25,102 nt of DNA from a virus, in the IMG/VR virus record IMGVR_UViG_3300028829_005299, positions 1 to 25,102 of that record; one strand, written 5' to 3'. The translations under genes were made by a program, and so were the position numbers. This document shows positions 22,135 through 25,102 of the stretch, in pieces. Below the pieces are notes generated by a model. The model saw nothing but the letters and a program-made list of their open reading frames with translations, had not been told where the DNA came from and made no database searches. Within the stretch, counting starts at the first letter, position 1, and each line of letters opens with the position of its first letter.

Positions 22135-24791
22135 TTAATAATTTAGAAGATAGGGTTTCACCGTATGACGACCAAATAGATGGGTTGTCCGATCGGCTTG
22201 ATTTTTTTGCTGACCGAGTAATCCCTTACGGTAAGCCAGTAGTTGTGCCAGGACCTCCTGCTCCTCCAGTACCGAAAATACCTCGCAAACCTTGGGTATT
22301 TCCAGTTGCCCACACTCCAGGAGCAGTCACTTCACTATCTGTAGGGTCGCTACCTAAATCAGTTACTAGCTTGTCGGCCTCAGCAACCCCAGGGTCTGTT
22401 ACCTCACCTACAGTTACTAAAAACCCAGACGCCCCCGTATCAATTTCCGTTGAATCTTCTCCTGGATCAGTGTCCGTTCAAGCAGGCTTTACGCCTGATG
22501 CTGTCCTAACCCCAACCGTAGAAGCCAGCCCGAACGCCCCATCAATTTCAGTACTTGCAAAACCTGTTGCTCCTTCAAATGTTGGCGCCTACATCGGTCC
22601 GCAAAGCGTTAGTACTATCATAGCTGAACACTCTCCGTCCTCTGCTACTGCAGTTACGGCAGATACCTATGAGTTCAATGATGCGTTTCTTGGTTATTGG
22701 TCTTTTGATTCAAACCCAACATCGCAAACAGATTATGTTGCGGTGCTCCACCCGTCAGCTTTTGCAGACGACATAACCGTTGGGAATTATCCTAATGGGT
22801 ACGAGTATGAGATACTCAAAATCCGTGGATGGCACGACTCAAATAACGATGGTGTCGATGATACTATTGAGACGGATGACGGATTAATAGGCGGAATTGA
22901 AGCTGGTCAAATGTTTGACGCTTCAGATCGTGGTGTTGTGTTTGAGTTTATTAAACTCGCCTCAACTCCAACAGCTGAACAATACGATCTGTATCGTGGA
23001 TCAGGCAGACCTCCAGCCCCTGTTGTTTCAATATCTTTAGAGAACACTCCTAACCCAGCATCAATATCTGTAGAGTCGACCCCTAACGTCCCAGTGAACA
23101 TCACTTCTGGTGCGTTACCTAAAGCAACAACTTCTCTTTCTGTCACGCACACTCCAAACGCTACTACTAGCGTTACTGCTGTGCCGTACACGATCCCAGC
23201 GGCTCCTTCTCAGGTAACCGCGTTGATGTCTCCTGCTACTCCATCAAATATTTTTGCAAGTAATGTGAGCACAGTTCCTAGCGCTGTTAGTAATGTGACT
23301 GCTGGTCAAGTCCCTAGCGCTGCATCTAATGTCAACGCTGCCTCCACTCCTAAACGACCTTACGCAATTGGGGTAACTGGTCTAGGACCAAAAGCGGTCG
23401 TCGGTGTGACTGTGGGCTCAACGCCTTCATCTATTTCAAATATTTCTGTAGGCGCTTTCCCGAACGCGGTTAACACTCCTACCGTTAACTCCAGTCCTAA
23501 CGCTCCCTCCGTAACTGCTGGGTCGCTCCCTAACGCTCCAAGTGTTGTAACCGTCGCAAGTTCTCCCTCATCAGTAAATAGCGTAACTTTAGCTACCTCC
23601 CCAGCAAGACCTTTCATACCAATCATATCTTCTAGCATAACCGGATTGCTCCCCATACCTCCTAGCGGTGTGAGCGCTGGCGTTGCTGCTGCTCCGCCTT
23701 CTGGTGTGGGTGCTGGGCCGACTACTTCTATCGCCCCTCCAGCAGTCCAAACTCCAATTGTGAGTAGTTCTCCAGCAGCGGTTCAAACTCCAACTGTGGG
23801 CAGCTCTCCAGCAGCGGTTCAAACTCCAACTGTGAGTAATGTTAGTTTTCCAGCGCCAGTTCAAACCCCCATTGTGAGTAGTTCTCCAGCGGCAGTTCAA
23901 ACTCCAACTGTGAGCAGTTCTCCAGCGGCAGTTCAAACTCCAACTGTGAGCAGTTTTGCATCAATCTCAGCCCCCACCTCAATAGTAGCCTCTCAAAGAA
24001 AATTTATAGGCTCGTTTATGAGCAGCTCTATTGCATACACTGATGTGGTTAACACGGCTACAAACGCCGTTAAACTATATGCTTCAGGCCTAAACACCAT
24101 ACAGTATAGAATTTGTACTCAGGGGTATGAGCGACCATCGACCGGGAGTTGGTCTGGGCTCGATCCAGAGAGGATGGAGTTTAACACTTTGGCTAATAGG
24201 TTAGAAAACACTTCTGACTCAGCAGAGATTCCGGGTGGTATTGTCTACAATACGATTCATACCCATGGACTAAACGGGCCTGAAAATGGATATGAGATAG
24301 AAAACGTTATAGTTAATAGCAGTAAAGAATTAACAAATTTCGATCTATATCGAACCCCCAGCACTTCGTCTTATCCGTTCGGATTTACCGGTTCGAAATA
24401 TCTATCGGGCGACCACGGTTTTGCTTATATCGGATCAGATATCGTAACTAAATATGACGGGTCTAATACCTTCTACCTACAGGCAAAAGGTTCAGGCGGG
24501 CCAGGACAGTTTACCGTTGTTAAACCACAAAGTTGGGTGTCTGGAGGTTACGAGACCAAACGAAACTCTATCGATTATTACAACGCTTCCTGGGTGGGGA
24601 GTTCTGCACTTACTACTACATACACAGGTAATACAAGCATTAGCAGCAATTCTTTTAATATCACTATTCCCGCAATGTTTGATAATCACACGAGCGATTG
24701 GTTTAGGGTTAGTATCTATTTTATGTCGGACTCCCAAACCTATAAGACTGATACATCTGCTTTAAGTTTTAAACTACAACAAACAACATGA
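22131..24791 (+). CDS. repeat-rich fibre/adhesin-like protein (886 aa)
   Basis: An 886-residue protein with a modular plan. Residues 1-40 contain a short helical start. Residues about 41-172 and 292-620 consist of roughly 12-residue repeats of the type P-x-[AS]-V-x-S-x-[ST]-V-x-x-[ST]. A globular insert lies at about 175-290 and a second globular part at about 625-886, rich in aromatics and Ser/Thr. The insert has a DSNNDGVDD calcium-loop-like sequence (236-244). Both globular parts end with a [YF]DLYR motif (286 and 738). The protein is poor in Lys/Glu compared with its neighbours and has one cysteine (RICTQG). The ATG overlaps the upstream stop, and its own stop overlaps the following ATG. 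A tail fibre, tail spike or capsid decoration protein is likely from composition and position. The family is not recognised. Confidence 0.8.
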   Translation: MINNLEDRVSPYDDQIDGLSDRLDFFADRVIPYGKPVVVPGPPAPPVPKIPRKPWVFPVAHTPGAVTSLSVGSLPKSVTSLSASATPGSVTSPTVTKNPDAPVSISVESSPGSVSVQAGFTPDAVLTPTVEASPNAPSISVLAKPVAPSNVGAYIGPQSVSTIIAEHSPSSATAVTADTYEFNDAFLGYWSFDSNPTSQTDYVAVLHPSAFADDITVGNYPNGYEYEILKIRGWHDSNNDGVDDTIETDDGLIGGIEAGQMFDASDRGVVFEFIKLASTPTAEQYDLYRGSGRPPAPVVSISLENTPNPASISVESTPNVPVNITSGALPKATTSLSVTHTPNATTSVTAVPYTIPAAPSQVTALMSPATPSNIFASNVSTVPSAVSNVTAGQVPSAASNVNAASTPKRPYAIGVTGLGPKAVVGVTVGSTPSSISNISVGAFPNAVNTPTVNSSPNAPSVTAGSLPNAPSVVTVASSPSSVNSVTLATSPARPFIPIISSSITGLLPIPPSGVSAGVAAAPPSGVGAGPTTSIAPPAVQTPIVSSSPAAVQTPTVGSSPAAVQTPTVSNVSFPAPVQTPIVSSSPAAVQTPTVSSSPAAVQTPTVSSFASISAPTSIVASQRKFIGSFMSSSIAYTDVVNTATNAVKLYASGLNTIQYRICTQGYERPSTGSWSGLDPERMEFNTLANRLENTSDSAEIPGGIVYNTIHTHGLNGPENGYEIENVIVNSSKELTNFDLYRTPSTSSYPFGFTGSKYLSGDHGFAYIGSDIVTKYDGSNTFYLQAKGSGGPGQFTVVKPQSWVSGGYETKRNSIDYYNASWVGSSALTTTYTGNTSISSNSFNITIPAMFDNHTSDWFRVSIYFMSDSQTYKTDTSALSFKLQQTT
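23736..23954 (+). repeat. six 36-bp tandem repeats encoding SPAAVQTPTVSS
   Basis: Units begin at about 23736 (partial), 23769, 23805, 23847, 23883 and 23919, with a 6-bp insertion before the unit at 23847. Units 23883 and 23919 are identical over 36 bp; 23769 and 23805 differ only in the last codons. Each encodes S-P-A-[AP]-V-Q-T-P-[TI]-V-[SG]-S. The nucleotide identity between units implies recent amplification or ongoing gene conversion, and unit number probably varies between relatives. Confidence 0.9.
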
Positions 24792-25102
24792 AGATATTCG
24801 TAAACTGGACCGACAATTCTAATAACGAAACTGCTTTTGTTTTATCCAAAAGTACAAGTTCGAGCATGTCCAGCAAGACTCAATTTGCTCGCGTCGAATA
24901 TGCAAATAATTCGTGGGCTGTTTCTGGATCAGGATCAAATCTAGCTTTAGTTTCAAAAGATGTCGGAGCTCCTTCAAACACGGGGGATGTTTTTGAAATA
25001 TCATACGATGAACCTACCAACGGCGTCTTTTATTATGAGGTGGCTGTTGAATCAGTAGGAGGAGTTTTAAACTCCGACTCTTCGTCAATATCTGGCCCAA
25101 CA
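24788..25102 (+). CDS. fibronectin type III-like protein, 3'-truncated by the window end
   Basis: ATG 24788 overlaps the preceding stop (ATGA), and the frame stays open for 105 codons to the window end. The start of the protein, VNWTDNSNNETAFVLSKS, matches the B-strand signature of fibronectin III domains ('LxWxDNSxNExGFxIxRS'). The later segment GVFYYEVAVESVGG (about 86-99) matches the F/G strands ('YxYRVxAxNxxG'). The first domain therefore starts almost directly at the B strand and lacks an obvious A strand. Such proteins in phages are commonly fibre, adhesin or capsid decoration components. The rest of the gene lies outside the window, so length and further domains are unknown. Confidence 0.75.
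   Translation, partial: MKIFVNWTDNSNNETAFVLSKSTSSSMSSKTQFARVEYANNSWAVSGSGSNLALVSKDVGAPSNTGDVFEISYDEPTNGVFYYEVAVESVGGVLNSDSSSISGPT

Noticed and set aside
23736-23954. CRISPR array
   Set aside because: Repeats are directly adjacent without unique spacers, stay in frame and encode a regular peptide inside a long coding gene.

Overview
The window is a piece of a tailed double-stranded DNA bacteriophage (or a close relative such as an integrated phage). It holds the packaging end and the portal and fibre region. Evidence: a recognisable large terminase (1927-3720), a portal protein (19811-21859), a GH24-type lysozyme, a repeat-rich fibre-like protein, and tightly packed genes all on the + strand. 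No bacterial housekeeping gene, tRNA, integrase or insertion sequence was seen. No tail tape-measure gene is recognisable, and a giant protein sits between terminase and portal, so a short-tailed (podovirus-like) virion is the best guess. The host cannot be read from the sequence. Shine-Dalgarno sequences are mostly weak, and most starts overlap or abut the previous stop, so translational coupling is likely.

Layout. (1) 1-359 has no long gene. It is about 56% GC in bases 1-280, richer than sampled coding DNA (about 40-48%), and is full of inverted repeats, including a near-continuous 70-base hairpin at 71-140. It looks like a structured RNA or the 3' part of one, followed by a leader with GC hairpins. 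(2) 360-1910 has four small genes: a probable small terminase, a GH24 lysozyme with an odd active site, an acidic 61-residue protein and a proline-rich 111-residue protein. (3) 1927-3720 is the large terminase (ATPase plus RNase H-like nuclease). (4) 3739-6207 is an acidic, disordered-looking 822-residue protein. (5) 6210-19814 is one uninterrupted 4534-residue gene, over half the window. It carries a glycine-rich membrane-type module, an HExxH metallopeptidase-like site, long charged helical stretches, and a C-terminal module resembling the LPD38 domain of large 'polyvalent' phage proteins. (6) 19811-22134 is the portal and a small helical protein. (7) 22131-25102 is an 886-residue protein with 12-residue repeats and the start of a fibronectin-III-like protein that runs off the window.

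How the parts may work together. The terminase fills capsids through the portal. The 822- and 4534-residue proteins are probably packaged in the virion and ejected with the DNA. Neither contains a single cysteine in 5356 residues, whereas the neighbouring terminase has nine in 597. The two also share YDPW/DPW motifs facing each other across their gene junction. The giant protein could form part of the ejection conduit and carry early-acting enzymatic domains. The last two genes look like adhesion or decoration proteins. The most unusual items are the cysteine-free giant and its partner, the structured RNA upstream of the packaging genes, and the repeat/FN3 fibre region.
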